Positions 17,204-26,443 of a stretch of 64,000 bases of DNA are shown one piece after another. The translations under genes and the position numbers were made by a program. The stretch covers positions 62,001 to 126,000 of the forward strand of contig NZ_JACOOR010000007.1 in the NCBI RefSeq assembly GCF_014290175.1, written 5' to 3'. This DNA is from Anaerosacchariphilus hominis. Lineage in GTDB: Bacteria; Bacillota; Clostridia; Lachnospirales; Lachnospiraceae. The notes under the pieces were generated by a model. It was given only the letters and a program-made list of their open reading frames with translations. It was not told the DNA's origin and did not search any database. Position 1 is the stretch's first letter, and each line of letters starts with the position of its first letter.

Positions 17204-19000
17204 GTGAAGAATCCGGCAAACCAGACAGACCGCAGGCGGCAGCACCTGATATTTATCGGCCTGTTTCTTTTATTACAGATAATTTTTATATGGAGGAGCT
17301 TTTACGGCTTCAATACGGCGGATGAGATGTATTTTATTGGCTGCTCCGAGCGTATTTTCCGGGGAGAAAAGATCCTCATTGACGAGTGGAACCCCACCCA
17401 GCAGCTCTGTTCCTTTCTGCTGCATCCCATTTACTGCCTGATTCGGACGGCTCTGGGCTCTACGGAAGGTATTGTCATGGCCAGCCGGTTCGTCTATCTG
17501 GTGTATTCCGGTGTGCTGACCCTGTTCTTTTACCTGCGGTTTCAGAGACGGGGCTATGCCGCCTTCGGCCCGGCTCTGCTCTTTGCCATCTTCGCGCCCT
17601 TTAGTATCTGCGCCATGTCCTATAACTCTATCGAGTTCGGCATCCTTCCGGTGCTGCTGGCGGTGCTGTCGGCCAGGATGGAGCATTCCGTGCCGGAGTA
17701 CATTCTCTGCGGCGTCCTCATGGCCGTGGTGGTGCTGGCGAACCCCTTTGCCCTGCTCATGTACGGGTCTTATGGCCTGATTTGCCTGGGAGCCACCCTA
17801 CGCGGAAGAAAAAGGGGAGTGGAGCCGGAAGGGGCCCTGCAGTTTAGAAACTTCCTGTGGATGACCCTGGGCGCAGGTATCGTCCTGGTGCTGTTTCTGG
17901 CCTTTATCTTCCAGCGGGGAACCCTGCCGGAGATGCTGGCCAATGTGCCCCATATCGTGGGGGATTCGGAGCATCAGGAGGGGTATCTCTATAAGACCTG
18001 GCGGTACTTCCATCTATGTTTTAAGAATTATAAATGGATGTTTGTGGGACTGGCTCTCGTTTATGGAGCCACCTGGCTTGATAAAAAGCGGTATGCTCAC
18101 AGCCTGATTTATATGCTCCTGGCCTCGGTCTGTGTGATTCCCTATCTGATTTACTATGGCTTTATCTTCGAGCATATCACCGTGAACTATCAGATGCTGC
18201 CCCTGGCTTTCTGGTGCCTGGAGGCGTATCTGGTGACGGAAAAGAAGGATCGGCGGCTGTTCTGCTGGTGGTTTGTTCCGGCAGTGCTTTTTACCATGAT
18301 CGTCCAGTATGCCACCAACACAGGTATCGTGACCCTGAGCGTGGCCTACGGCATGTGCTCCTGTGTGGGGCTGATCTTCGTGGCGGACTGGGTGCAGGAA
18401 GAAAAGCAGAGGTGGCAGCACGCGCAGCAGGAAACTGGTAATAGCGCAGCGGGAACAGAACGGGCTGCAGGACGATGGAAGGCGGCGGCGTTCTGTGTGG
18501 CGGGTGTGCTTCTGGTGCAGTTTGCGGGGACCTTTTTCCTGCGGATGACCTACGACTGGGGCGACGAGCGAACCTGGTCCCTGACGGCACAGATGAAGCG
18601 CGGTCCCCTGAAGGGCGTCCATACCACACCGGAGATGGCGGACTGGTACGGAAAGGTGCTGGACGAGCTGGATATGCTGGAGCTCACAAAGGAGGATGAG
18701 ATCATGGTGGTGGGCGTGGCCCCCTGGATCTATCTCTACACGGACGCAGGCTGCGGCAACTACTCTACCTGGCAGGTCCATGAAAAGAGCACTCAGCTCT
18801 ATGATTACTATGCCCTGCACCCGGACAAGTTCCCGGATGTGGTCTATATGGCCCACTGGGCGGAGGAGTTCTTAAGCTGCGAGCTGGCGAACCAGTTCCT
18901 GGAGAAGGATTACCGGGTGGTCTACGCGGGCACGGGAACCGTGCTGATGTCCCCGGAGCGGGCGGACGCCTGGGAAGCGGGACGCGTTACCGGAAGCTGA
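17204..19000 (+). CDS. Multi-pass membrane protein, GT-C-like glycosyltransferase (predicted)
   Basis: A 598-aa integral membrane protein with about ten hydrophobic segments and a hydrophilic C-terminal ~140 residues. The first extracytoplasmic loop has an acidic pair (NTADEMYFIGCSERI), where GT-C enzymes of the GT39/PMT type keep their catalytic Asp/Glu; the pattern fits lipid-linked-sugar glycosyltransferases. GTG 17204 is set by AGGAG 8 nt upstream. It stands alone between the aldolase gene and a two-component system. Acceptor and donor cannot be read from the sequence. Confidence 0.65.
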   Translation: MKNPANQTDRRRQHLIFIGLFLLLQIIFIWRSFYGFNTADEMYFIGCSERIFRGEKILIDEWNPTQQLCSFLLHPIYCLIRTALGSTEGIVMASRFVYLVYSGVLTLFFYLRFQRRGYAAFGPALLFAIFAPFSICAMSYNSIEFGILPVLLAVLSARMEHSVPEYILCGVLMAVVVLANPFALLMYGSYGLICLGATLRGRKRGVEPEGALQFRNFLWMTLGAGIVLVLFLAFIFQRGTLPEMLANVPHIVGDSEHQEGYLYKTWRYFHLCFKNYKWMFVGLALVYGATWLDKKRYAHSLIYMLLASVCVIPYLIYYGFIFEHITVNYQMLPLAFWCLEAYLVTEKKDRRLFCWWFVPAVLFTMIVQYATNTGIVTLSVAYGMCSCVGLIFVADWVQEEKQRWQHAQQETGNSAAGTERAAGRWKAAAFCVAGVLLVQFAGTFFLRMTYDWGDERTWSLTAQMKRGPLKGVHTTPEMADWYGKVLDELDMLELTKEDEIMVVGVAPWIYLYTDAGCGNYSTWQVHEKSTQLYDYYALHPDKFPDVVYMAHWAEEFLSCELANQFLEKDYRVVYAGTGTVLMSPERADAWEAGRVTGS

Positions 19001-19064
19001 GCGCAGTATTTTAGAAAAAATTAATACTTTTTACAATAGTTTCTTTTCAGGATTTTTTCGGATA

Positions 19065-19073
19065 TGATATAAT
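19065..19073 (+). promoter_or_regulatory. Extended -10 promoter directly before the histidine kinase gene
   Basis: TGATATAAT is a consensus extended -10 box. It ends 6 bases before the start codon at 19080, so transcription would begin at or next to the ATG. No Shine-Dalgarno sequence fits between them. Confidence 0.6.
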
Positions 19074-19079
19074 AAGCTT

Positions 19080-20573
19080 ATGAAACTTCGTACAAAACTG
19101 ATTATTACATTTCTGATACTGATTCTGGGGCCGGTGATGTTCACAGCACTGGCCTTTTTTGGAATCAGCCGGTATCAGATGAAAACTATTAAAAAATTAT
19201 ACGGTGTGGAGAGCGCTTCCTACGAGACTCTTTCCAATACGCCGGCCATGCTGAACAGGATTACAAAGGAGACCTACACAGGCATGGAGAAAAAGGCGGA
19301 GAGCGATCCGGAGGCCTTTGAGGATGACAGTTATCTGCAGTCTGTGAACCTGGAGCTGGAAGCCCGGTATTCCTATCTGGTGATTCGTATCGGGGACGCT
19401 TATACCTATGTGGGAAGCGACGATGCCACCCGGCAGGAGCTGCTGGATGCCCTGCCGGACTACGGCACCCATGATTCCAAACAGGATGTGGGAACCTATG
19501 TGGGAGGCGATCTGCAGGCTCTGGTGAAGCAGATGGATTTTGAACTGTCCGACGGAACCGAGGCCAGCGCTTTTATCGTTACGTCCATCAGCAGTATGCT
19601 GCCCGAGGTGGAGTCCATGTTTGTGGACAGCGTGCTGGTACTGGTGCTGATTCTGATTTTTACCAGCCTGATTCTGACTGCCTGGATCTACAAGAGCATC
19701 GTTACACCCATCCATCATCTGCAGGTGGCTACGAAAAAGATCACCGACGGTAATCTGGACTTTGAGATGCCTGTGGGAGGGGACGACGAGATCGGAGAGC
19801 TGTGTACGGACTTTGAGGAGATGCGTCGTAGATTGAAGGAGTCTGCGGAGGAGAAGCTGGAGTCTGAGCGCCGGAACAAGGAGCTTATCAGCAATATTTC
19901 CCATGACCTGAAGACCCCCATCACGGCGGTCAAAGGCTACGTGGAGGGCATTATGGACGGCGTGGCCGACACGCCGGAGAAGCAGGAAAAGTATATCCGT
20001 ACGATTTACAATAAAGCCAACGACATGGAGCGGCTCATCAACGAGCTGACCTTCTACTCCAAGATCGATACGAACCGGATTCCCTATACCTTTGAGAAGA
20101 TCAATGTGAACGCCTATTTTGCGGACTGCGTGGAGGAACTTTCCCTGGAGCTGGAGGAGCAGAATATCGAGCTGGCGTACTTTAACTATGTGGACGAGGA
20201 TGTACAGGTGATTGCTGATGCGGAGCAGATCAAGCGCGTTATCAATAATATCATAAGCAATTCCATCAAGTATATCGACAAGCCCAAGGGCTACATTAAT
20301 ATCCGGGTCAAGGATGTGGGAGACTTCATCCAGGTGGAGATCGAGGATAACGGCAAGGGCATTGCCACCAAGGATCTGCCCCTGATCTTCAACCGGTTCT
20401 ACCGGACGGACGCGTCCCGGAATTCGTCCAAGGGCGGAAGCGGCATCGGTCTGTCCATCGTAAAGAAGATCATTGAGGATCACGGCGGCAAGGTCTGGGC
20501 CACAAGCAAGGAACATACGGGAACAGTCATGTACTTTGTTCTCAGAAAATATCAGGAGGTACCGGTGACATGA
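19080..20573 (+). CDS. Sensor histidine kinase
   Basis: A 497-aa membrane kinase. TM1 spans about residues 8-28, an extracytoplasmic sensor region about 30-180, and TM2 about 183-205. A HAMP linker follows (ATKKITDGNLDFEMPVGG), then the HisKA domain with phospho-acceptor His275 (SNISHDLKTPITAVKGY) and the ATPase domain (NNIISNSIKYI, DNGKGI, GGSGIGLSIV). The start is forced: an in-frame stop lies 15 bases upstream and the next Met falls in TM1. The start has no ribosome site and the promoter abuts it. It overlaps its response regulator by 4 bases. The signal sensed is unknown. Confidence 0.93.
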   Translation: MKLRTKLIITFLILILGPVMFTALAFFGISRYQMKTIKKLYGVESASYETLSNTPAMLNRITKETYTGMEKKAESDPEAFEDDSYLQSVNLELEARYSYLVIRIGDAYTYVGSDDATRQELLDALPDYGTHDSKQDVGTYVGGDLQALVKQMDFELSDGTEASAFIVTSISSMLPEVESMFVDSVLVLVLILIFTSLILTAWIYKSIVTPIHHLQVATKKITDGNLDFEMPVGGDDEIGELCTDFEEMRRRLKESAEEKLESERRNKELISNISHDLKTPITAVKGYVEGIMDGVADTPEKQEKYIRTIYNKANDMERLINELTFYSKIDTNRIPYTFEKINVNAYFADCVEELSLELEEQNIELAYFNYVDEDVQVIADAEQIKRVINNIISNSIKYIDKPKGYINIRVKDVGDFIQVEIEDNGKGIATKDLPLIFNRFYRTDASRNSSKGGSGIGLSIVKKIIEDHGGKVWATSKEHTGTVMYFVLRKYQEVPVT

Positions 20574-21259
20574 GTAAAATACTAATCGTAGAGGATGAGG
20601 AAGCCATCGCAGATCTGGAGAAGGATTATCTGGAGCTCAGCGGATTTGAAGTGGAGATAGCCGGAGACGGCACGGTGGGCCTGAAGAAAGCCCTGGAGGA
20701 GGACTTCCAGCTGGTGATTCTGGATTTGATGCTTCCGGGTATCGATGGCTTTGAGATCTGCCGTCAGATCCGGGAGAATAAAAATATCCCCATCATCATG
20801 GTATCGGCAAAGAAGGATGATATCGACAAGATTCGTGGCCTGGGTCTGGGCGCGGATGATTATATGACGAAGCCCTTCAGCCCCAGCGAGCTGGTGGCCC
20901 GGGTGAAGGCGCATCTGAACCGTTACGAGCGGCTGGTCAGCAGCAATGTGAAGGAGAACAGCATTATCGAGATCCGGGGTATCAAGATCGACAAGACCGC
21001 CCGCCGGGTGTGGGTGAACGGAGAGGAGAAGAACTTCACTTCCAGGGAGTTTGATCTGCTGTCCTTCCTGGCGGAGAACCCGAACCACGTATTCACCAAG
21101 GAGGAGCTGTTCCGGAAGATCTGGGATATGGATTCCGTGGGCGATATCGCCACAGTAACCGTGCATATTAAAAAGATCCGGGAAAAGATCGAAACGAACT
21201 CCGCGAAGCCCCAGTATATTGAGACTATATGGGGTGTCGGCTATCGGTTCAAAGTTTAA
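20570..21259 (+). CDS. OmpR-family response regulator
   Basis: A 229-aa regulator with a receiver domain (phospho-acceptor Asp52 in LVILDLMLPG, acidic pair near residues 9-10, Lys in MTKPFSPSELVARV) and a C-terminal winged helix (FTSREFDLLSFLAENPNHVFTKEELF, TVTVHIKKIREKI, IWGVGYRF). The ATGA overlap with the kinase stop shows translational coupling. A bidirectional terminator follows. Confidence 0.95.
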   Translation: MSKILIVEDEEAIADLEKDYLELSGFEVEIAGDGTVGLKKALEEDFQLVILDLMLPGIDGFEICRQIRENKNIPIIMVSAKKDDIDKIRGLGLGADDYMTKPFSPSELVARVKAHLNRYERLVSSNVKENSIIEIRGIKIDKTARRVWVNGEEKNFTSREFDLLSFLAENPNHVFTKEELFRKIWDMDSVGDIATVTVHIKKIREKIETNSAKPQYIETIWGVGYRFKV

Positions 21260-21296
21260 AGGAATGAACACCCCATACAGTCCTGCTCCGCAGGAT

Positions 21297-21338
21297 AAAA
21301 AAGCCTTCAGGAATTCATGTGGATTCCCGAAGGCTTTT
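21297..21338. terminator. Bidirectional terminator between the response regulator and prs
   Basis: A-tract, stem ending in AAGCCTTC, a loop, GAAGGCTTTT: works on both strands for the converging genes. Confidence 0.85.
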
Positions 21339-21388
21339 ACGATCTTACAAAGATACGATTTTACAAAGAGACTTTGGAGCGCAGAGCC

Positions 21389-22579
21389 TTATACCTGCGG
21401 ATGTTCCTCCTGATATTTATTCAGCAGGGCCTGGATCCGGTCATAGGGATTCAACAGATCGCTGATGGAGACGTCGTGGTTCAGGGTGTCCACCAGAAGG
21501 GCGATATACTTGCTCATATCGCAGCTTACATAGTAGGGACGGCTTAAGAGCTCCGGTGTCTGGTATACCAGATTTGTGGTCAGAAGCTTGGTCAGGCAGC
21601 CTTCCTCGTAGGCCTTGTCGAAGAGCTCCAGGCCGTTGGTGAAGAGACCGAAGGTGGAGAAGACGAAGATGCGGTTCGCGCCGCGCTTCTTCAGCTCCCG
21701 GATGACCTCGATCATGCTCTCGCCGGAGGAAATCATATCGTCCACCACGATCATGTCCTTGCCCTCGATGTCCGTACCCAGGAACTCATGGGCAATGATA
21801 GGATTCCGGCCGTTCACCACGCGGGTGAAATCCCGGCGCTTGTAGAACATACCCATATCCAGGCCCAGAACGTTGGCCAGATAGACGGCCCGGGACATGC
21901 CGCCCTCGTCGGGGCTGATGACCAGCATGTGCTGGCTGTCGATCTGCAGATCCGGGGTACTGTTCAGCAGGCCCTTGACCAGCTGGTAAGCCGGGGTCAC
22001 GGTTTCAAAACCGTGGAGCGGGATGGCGTTCTGTACACGGGGGTCGTGGGCCTCAAAGGTCAGAATATTCTCTACACCCATATTCACCAGCTCCTGCAGG
22101 GCCAGAGCACAGTCCAGGGACTCCCGGGAGCTGCGCTTGTGCTGACGGCTCTCGTAGAGATAGGGCATGATAACTGTGATACGGCGGGCTTTGCCGCCGA
22201 TGGCAGCGATGACACGCTTCAGATCCTGAAAATGGTCGTCGGGAGACATGTGGTTTGTGTAGTTGTAGAGCTTGTAGGTGAGGCTGTAGTTGCAGACGTC
22301 CACCATCAGATACAGATCGTTTCCGCGGACAGAATCGTCGATGGTTCCCTTGGCCTCGCCGGAACCGAAACGGGGCGTATGGGCAGGAATCAGATAGGAA
22401 TCGCGCTCATAGCCGGTAAAGGCGATGTTTTCTTTGTGCTCCAGTTCGTTGGTGTGACGCCATTCTACCAGATAGTCGTTGACCTTCTGGCCCAACTCCT
22501 CACAGCTTTTGAGGGGAATCAGGCCCAGGGAGCCCACTGGAATAGTTTCGAGAACACGCTGGCTGCGTTGCAGTATCAT
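21389..22579 (-). CDS. prs: Ribose-phosphate pyrophosphokinase (long form)
   Basis: Makes PRPP from ribose 5-phosphate and ATP for nucleotide, His and Trp synthesis. At 396 aa it is ~80 longer than the classic ~315-aa enzyme, with extra N-terminal sequence and an insert, as I know from clostridial relatives. Seen: PYLYESRQHKRSSRES (ATP region), the FEAHDPRVQN metal-site loop, and the PRPP signature MIVVDDMISSGESM. GGAGG lies 8 nt before ATG 22579. It follows the dnaC-like gene after 18 bases, so it is probably in the same operon. Confidence 0.92.
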   Translation of the reverse strand: MILQRSQRVLETIPVGSLGLIPLKSCEELGQKVNDYLVEWRHTNELEHKENIAFTGYERDSYLIPAHTPRFGSGEAKGTIDDSVRGNDLYLMVDVCNYSLTYKLYNYTNHMSPDDHFQDLKRVIAAIGGKARRITVIMPYLYESRQHKRSSRESLDCALALQELVNMGVENILTFEAHDPRVQNAIPLHGFETVTPAYQLVKGLLNSTPDLQIDSQHMLVISPDEGGMSRAVYLANVLGLDMGMFYKRRDFTRVVNGRNPIIAHEFLGTDIEGKDMIVVDDMISSGESMIEVIRELKKRGANRIFVFSTFGLFTNGLELFDKAYEEGCLTKLLTTNLVYQTPELLSRPYYVSCDMSKYIALLVDTLNHDVSISDLLNPYDRIQALLNKYQEEHPQV

Positions 22580-22597
22580 GATAGTTACCTCCGTGAT

Positions 22598-23566
22598 TTA
22601 TGAGTTGTTATAAAGTTTTTTCTTGATTCGGATATCGCTTCCGGGCAGCTGCCGGATGGTATAGCAGCTGATGATGCGGGACAGGGTCCGCTCGGAATAG
22701 ATGCTTCTCAGGGCCTCCATATCCAGATTCGAGGAAATCAGCGTGGACTTCCTGCGGAGAATCCGCTCGTTGATACAGAGGAAGAACTGGGACACCGTAA
22801 AGGAATTGGAAAGCTCCGTACCCAGATCGTCGATGATCAGCAGATCACAGTCGAAAAGATAGGGGTAGGTCTGCTGTACATTCCGATCGTTCCGGTCGCC
22901 TCCGAAGGCTGCTTTGGAAAGCAGGTCGAAGAGCTGGAAGGCTGTCAGATAAACGACCGAATGGCAGCTGTCCATGAGCTCTTTGGCGATGCAGTTGGAA
23001 AGAAAGGTCTTTCCGGTGCCTACGGCTCCCAGGAGAAGCAGGTTCTGAAACTCCCGGTCGAAGTTCTCGATAAAGAGCCGGGCTTCGATGACATTGCGCC
23101 GCATCAGATCCCGGTCACTGCCATCATACCAGTTATAAGAGAAAGTGTCAAAGTTTTCCTGCTTTAAAACCTCCTTCAGGTTTGATTGATGATAAAGCAG
23201 GTCGATCTCCGCCTGGAGAAAGCAGTGGCACTTCTTTTCTTCGATATAACCGGTGTCGTGACAGTCGGGGCACACATAGCGGGGCTCCAGGGAAGCTTCC
23301 GTGAGGTCGTGGGCGGCCAGAAGGGCTGCCCTTTGAGCCTGCAGTCCGGAAAGTTCTGCTTCAGCCTCCTGCCGGGCGCTGCCGCCCTCCACTGCAGCCC
23401 GTACCTTCCGGGCCTGGCAGGCTGTGATCTCCGCTTCCAGGGGTGAAAGCTCCGGAATCTCCCGGTGGATCTGTCCGAGGCGTTCCTCCAGCTCCCGCCG
23501 GCTGTCCGCCTGACGGGCCGCGTACATCCGCATAATCGAGTCGTATTGTGTATTCATCAGGGACAT
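22598..23566 (-). CDS. DnaC/DnaI-like replicative helicase loader ATPase
   Basis: A 322-aa AAA+ protein. An N-terminal ~110 residues with a CxxC...CxC zinc-binding-like segment (YVCPDCHDTGYIEEKKCHC) precede the ATPase core: Walker A LLLGAVGTGKTFLSNC and Walker B LLIIDDLGTE. This architecture matches DnaI of Gram-positives, which loads the replicative helicase. It is immediately downstream of a DnaD-domain gene, the usual primosome pairing. The start ATG 23566 has GGAGG 10 nt upstream, overlapping the dnaD gene end. Confidence 0.88.
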   Translation of the reverse strand: MSLMNTQYDSIMRMYAARQADSRRELEERLGQIHREIPELSPLEAEITACQARKVRAAVEGGSARQEAEAELSGLQAQRAALLAAHDLTEASLEPRYVCPDCHDTGYIEEKKCHCFLQAEIDLLYHQSNLKEVLKQENFDTFSYNWYDGSDRDLMRRNVIEARLFIENFDREFQNLLLLGAVGTGKTFLSNCIAKELMDSCHSVVYLTAFQLFDLLSKAAFGGDRNDRNVQQTYPYLFDCDLLIIDDLGTELSNSFTVSQFFLCINERILRRKSTLISSNLDMEALRSIYSERTLSRIISCYTIRQLPGSDIRIKKKLYNNS

Positions 23567-23583
23567 AGACGCTTATCCTCCGC

Positions 23584-24669
23584 TTACTGGTTGATGAGCT
23601 GTTTCTCCAGCTCCTTGTAGTCGTATTCCCGCTCCTGGAAGTTGTGGAAACGGTTCGGAGCGGAGGCACGGCGGGGAGCCGTCTGGGTCTCGGTCTTTGC
23701 CTGGCTGCGCTGCTTCTCCAGCTGTTTCTGTTCCAGATACTTCTGATCCAGGGACTTCAGCTGCTCCGGGGAAGTGATCTGCTTCTCCCGCCAGCCGGTG
23801 AGAATCTTGTCCGCGTAGGGGAAACTGGGCTGGTGGATGGTGCTGATGGTACGGCTGCAGGCCTCGGTGATCAGCTCCATGGAAAAACCGTATTCCTTCA
23901 GCCATTTTTTCATAAAAGCGATCTCCGCCTCCACTGGGTTCCGTCCCGAGATACCGAAGGCCTTCAGAATTCGAAAATAAGCCCGGTTATAAAGGGTGGT
24001 CTGCTCCTTGGCCTGGGCCACGGAGGTATAACCGTCCTCATGCCAGCCACGGGCAGTGGCTTCTATGTAATGGATGCTCTGGTGACCGCCGGATACGCAG
24101 TACTCCACCAGATACTCAATGAGGGCGGCGCTGAAGCCGTAGAGCTCATGGAGATCCAGGATCTTGCCTACCTCCACAGGGGTCAGGGTTTTGCCCAGAT
24201 ACTGCTCGCAGATAAAGAGAAGCTGCTGGGCCTCCTGCTGGGGAAGGGGATCGAACTGCCGAGCCACCGGGCCGGAGCTCTGCGGAGCCGGTGCAGCAGA
24301 TCCAGAAACGGATGTCTCCGAATCCGAAGCCTGCGAACCTGGGGCCTTTGCAGCCTGTGCGCTGCTTCCATCCTCCCCGTCCAGCATCCGGATCCCGGTG
24401 AGATTCCGGGAGGAGTCGTACTCCAGGCGCAGCAGGCGCATCTTCTCCCAGTACTTCAGGGCCCGCTGTACGTCGCTTTCCGTATTCTCGAACTTATCGG
24501 CAATGAGAGTCACGGAAAGCTCCTGGGGGTCTGATTTCAGACAGCGCAGAAGATACAGATAAATTTTAACATATTCGCCGTTGGCTTCCGGCATATATTT
24601 GTCCAGAAACAGATTCGGAACCAGCGTATGCCCGCTGTCTCCGTCTCCGCATAAGATAAATCCGCTCAT
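23584..24669 (-). CDS. DnaD-domain primosomal/replication initiation protein (DnaB/DnaD type)
   Basis: A 361-aa protein. The N-terminal winged-helix region (about 15-95, VKIYLYLLRCLKSDPQELSVTLIADKF) is followed by a low-complexity Ala/Ser/Pro linker (about 115-150) and a DnaD domain (about 155-300, VGKILDLHELYGFSAALIEYLVEYC). Related proteins remodel origin DNA and help load helicase. The paired dnaC/dnaI-like gene follows, and DnaA boxes lie in the upstream gap, which suggests control by DnaA. Confidence 0.85.
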   Translation of the reverse strand: MSGFILCGDGDSGHTLVPNLFLDKYMPEANGEYVKIYLYLLRCLKSDPQELSVTLIADKFENTESDVQRALKYWEKMRLLRLEYDSSRNLTGIRMLDGEDGSSAQAAKAPGSQASDSETSVSGSAAPAPQSSGPVARQFDPLPQQEAQQLLFICEQYLGKTLTPVEVGKILDLHELYGFSAALIEYLVEYCVSGGHQSIHYIEATARGWHEDGYTSVAQAKEQTTLYNRAYFRILKAFGISGRNPVEAEIAFMKKWLKEYGFSMELITEACSRTISTIHQPSFPYADKILTGWREKQITSPEQLKSLDQKYLEQKQLEKQRSQAKTETQTAPRRASAPNRFHNFQEREYDYKELEKQLINQ

Positions 24670-24772
24670 AATTCAGATACCTCTCCAAGTGCCTTTATTG
24701 TAGCATAGTTTCCCATAAAAGAGAACAGGCTTTTTTTAACAGAGGCACCGGGGGAATGTGCATAGAGCAAAA

Positions 24773-24790
24773 TGTGGATAATGTGGATAA
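24773..24790 (-). promoter_or_regulatory. Tandem pair of DnaA boxes 1
   Basis: Two abutting copies of TGTGGATAA, the exact reverse complement of the consensus TTATCCACA, with a 9-bp period. They lie about 100 bases upstream of the dnaD start. Confidence 0.8.
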
Positions 24791-24909
24791 CTTTGTGGAG
24801 AAATATTATTTGCAACCAGATCGGAAGTGGGATATCTGTAAAAAACCCGATAAAAAGGCGATAAATGAAAAAACCGGGAGCGAAAGGCGTAATACCTTAT
24901 GTCAACGGG

Positions 24910-24930
24910 TTGTCCACAAAAAAATCCACA
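24910..24930 (+). promoter_or_regulatory. Two near-consensus DnaA boxes, opposite orientation
   Basis: TTGTCCACA (one mismatch) at 24910-24918 and AAATCCACA (two mismatches) at 24922-24930, inverted relative to the perfect pairs on either side. Confidence 0.5.
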
Positions 24931-24960
24931 TGCTTTGCGGGGATAAAAGGTGCAAAAGCA

Positions 24961-24978
24961 TGTGGATAATGTGGATAA
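24961..24978 (-). promoter_or_regulatory. Tandem pair of DnaA boxes 2
   Basis: Two abutting perfect copies of TGTGGATAA. The second touches the murC stop codon (24979). Confidence 0.8.
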
Positions 24979-26358
24979 CTACTGTGAAAGCAGCTCTTCG
25001 CCAATGTTTATCACGTCTCCGGCTCCCATGGTTATACACAGGTCGCCGTGGATACAATGTTCCAATAAAAATTTCTCAATTTCGCCGAAGGACGGGAAAT
25101 AGTGGACGTCCGTACCCAGAGCTTTCAGTTCCTGCTCCAGATTCCGGGAGCTGATTCCCAGAGTGTCGGTCTCCCGGGCTGCGTAGATATCGGCCAGGAC
25201 CACATGATCCGCCAGGGAAAGAGCCTTCGCGAACTCCGGCAGAAAGGCCTTCGTCCGGGTGTAGGTATGGGGCTGGAACACGCACCAGATCTCCCGGTGG
25301 GGATAATGCCGGGCCGCCTGGAGAGTGGCGCGGATCTCCGTGGGATGATGGGCGTAGTCGTCGATGATGGTAAAGCCGTTCTTTTCGCCCTTGTACTGGA
25401 AGCGGCGGTCCGTGCCGGTGAAGGTCAGAAGACCCTTCCGGATGATCTCCGGGGCGATGTCCATATGCTCCGCCAGGGCGATGGCTGCCAGGGCGTTGAA
25501 GATATTATGCTCGCCGGGCACGCCCAGACGGTATTCTTCCGCCGGAACGCCCTTCCGGATCAGACGGAAGGAAGCATGGGCCAGTTCGTCGTAGGTGATT
25601 TCACCGGCCCGGTAGTCCGCGTCTTCGGAGGAGCCGAAGGTCGTCACCGGACAGCTGACGCCGGAGGCGATCTCCCGCCAGTTCTCGATATCGCTGTTCA
25701 GGATCAGCAGGCCGTCCTCCGGCAGCAGTCCCGCGAACCGATGGAAGGAGTGACGGATATCCGCCAGATCCTTGAAGAAGTCCATGTGATCCTCTTCGAT
25801 ATTCAGAATGATTCCCACGGTGGGGAAGAAATGCAGAAAGCTGTTGGTGTACTCGCAGGCCTCTGTCAGGAAGGTGTCGGAACCGCCCACCCGGATATTG
25901 CCGCCGATGGCCGGAAGAATACCGCCCACGGAAATGGTGGGATCCGTGTCCGCAGCCAGCAGGATGGAAGAGATCATGGAAGTGGTCGTGGTCTTTCCGT
26001 GGGTGCCGGATACGGCGATGGCCTTTTTATAATTCCGCATGAGCTGACCCAGAAGCTCGGCCCGGGACAGCATGGGAAGATTACGCACCTGAGCCCCTGC
26101 AAACTCCGGATTGTCCGGGTGAATGGCGGCCGTGTAGACCACCACGGCGCAATCGTCAGGGATATTCTCTGCCTTCTGTCCGATGCAGATGCGGGCGCCC
26201 AGCTTTTCCAGATGCTCCGTCAGCTCGGAAGGGTGACTGTCAGATCCGGATACGGCGAAGCCCTCTTTTAAGAGAATCTCGGCCAGACCGCTCATACTGA
26301 TACCGCCGATACCGATGAAGTGAACGGGAACCGGCTGGTGAAAATGAAGTTGATACAT
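24979..26358 (-). CDS. murC: UDP-N-acetylmuramate--L-alanine ligase
   Basis: Cytoplasmic peptidoglycan enzyme that adds L-Ala to UDP-MurNAc, 459 aa. Seen: the UDP-binding FIGIGGISMSGLAEILL at the N-terminus, the ATP loop AVSGTHGKTTTTSM, NIEEDHMDFF, GEHNIFNALAA, and the C-terminal IIDDYAHHPTEI with FQPHTYTRT. I prefer ATG 26358 (MYQLHF...) to the in-frame GTG 26367, by family N-terminus; AAGGA lies upstream of both. A promoter is visible upstream. Confidence 0.95.
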   Translation of the reverse strand: MYQLHFHQPVPVHFIGIGGISMSGLAEILLKEGFAVSGSDSHPSELTEHLEKLGARICIGQKAENIPDDCAVVVYTAAIHPDNPEFAGAQVRNLPMLSRAELLGQLMRNYKKAIAVSGTHGKTTTTSMISSILLAADTDPTISVGGILPAIGGNIRVGGSDTFLTEACEYTNSFLHFFPTVGIILNIEEDHMDFFKDLADIRHSFHRFAGLLPEDGLLILNSDIENWREIASGVSCPVTTFGSSEDADYRAGEITYDELAHASFRLIRKGVPAEEYRLGVPGEHNIFNALAAIALAEHMDIAPEIIRKGLLTFTGTDRRFQYKGEKNGFTIIDDYAHHPTEIRATLQAARHYPHREIWCVFQPHTYTRTKAFLPEFAKALSLADHVVLADIYAARETDTLGISSRNLEQELKALGTDVHYFPSFGEIEKFLLEHCIHGDLCITMGAGDVINIGEELLSQ

Positions 26359-26413
26359 ATCATACACATCCTTGTCATGTTATAGGTATTTCCAGTAGTT
26401 AGCATTTGTATTT

Positions 26414-26443
26414 AGTATAGCATTACTATAGGATAAGAAACAA
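26414..26443 (-). promoter_or_regulatory. Promoter of murC
   Basis: Minus-strand TTGTTT and TATACT, 18-bp spacing, with TGC before the -10 (extended -10). Confidence 0.55.

Larger units (their letters stand above)
24670..24978. other. 309-bp gap between murC and dnaD holding a DnaA-box cluster
   Basis: No ORF of note. It holds two tandem pairs of perfect DnaA boxes, two weaker boxes in the opposite orientation, and A/T-rich sequence between them (about 24800-24900). A TACAAT-like -10 for dnaD may lie near 24700 on the minus strand. Confidence 0.75.

Noticed and set aside
24670..24978. Chromosomal origin oriC
   Set aside because: DnaA boxes are good but there is no dnaA, dnaN or rpmH nearby, and all flanking genes run in one direction; a regulatory or titration cluster is more likely.
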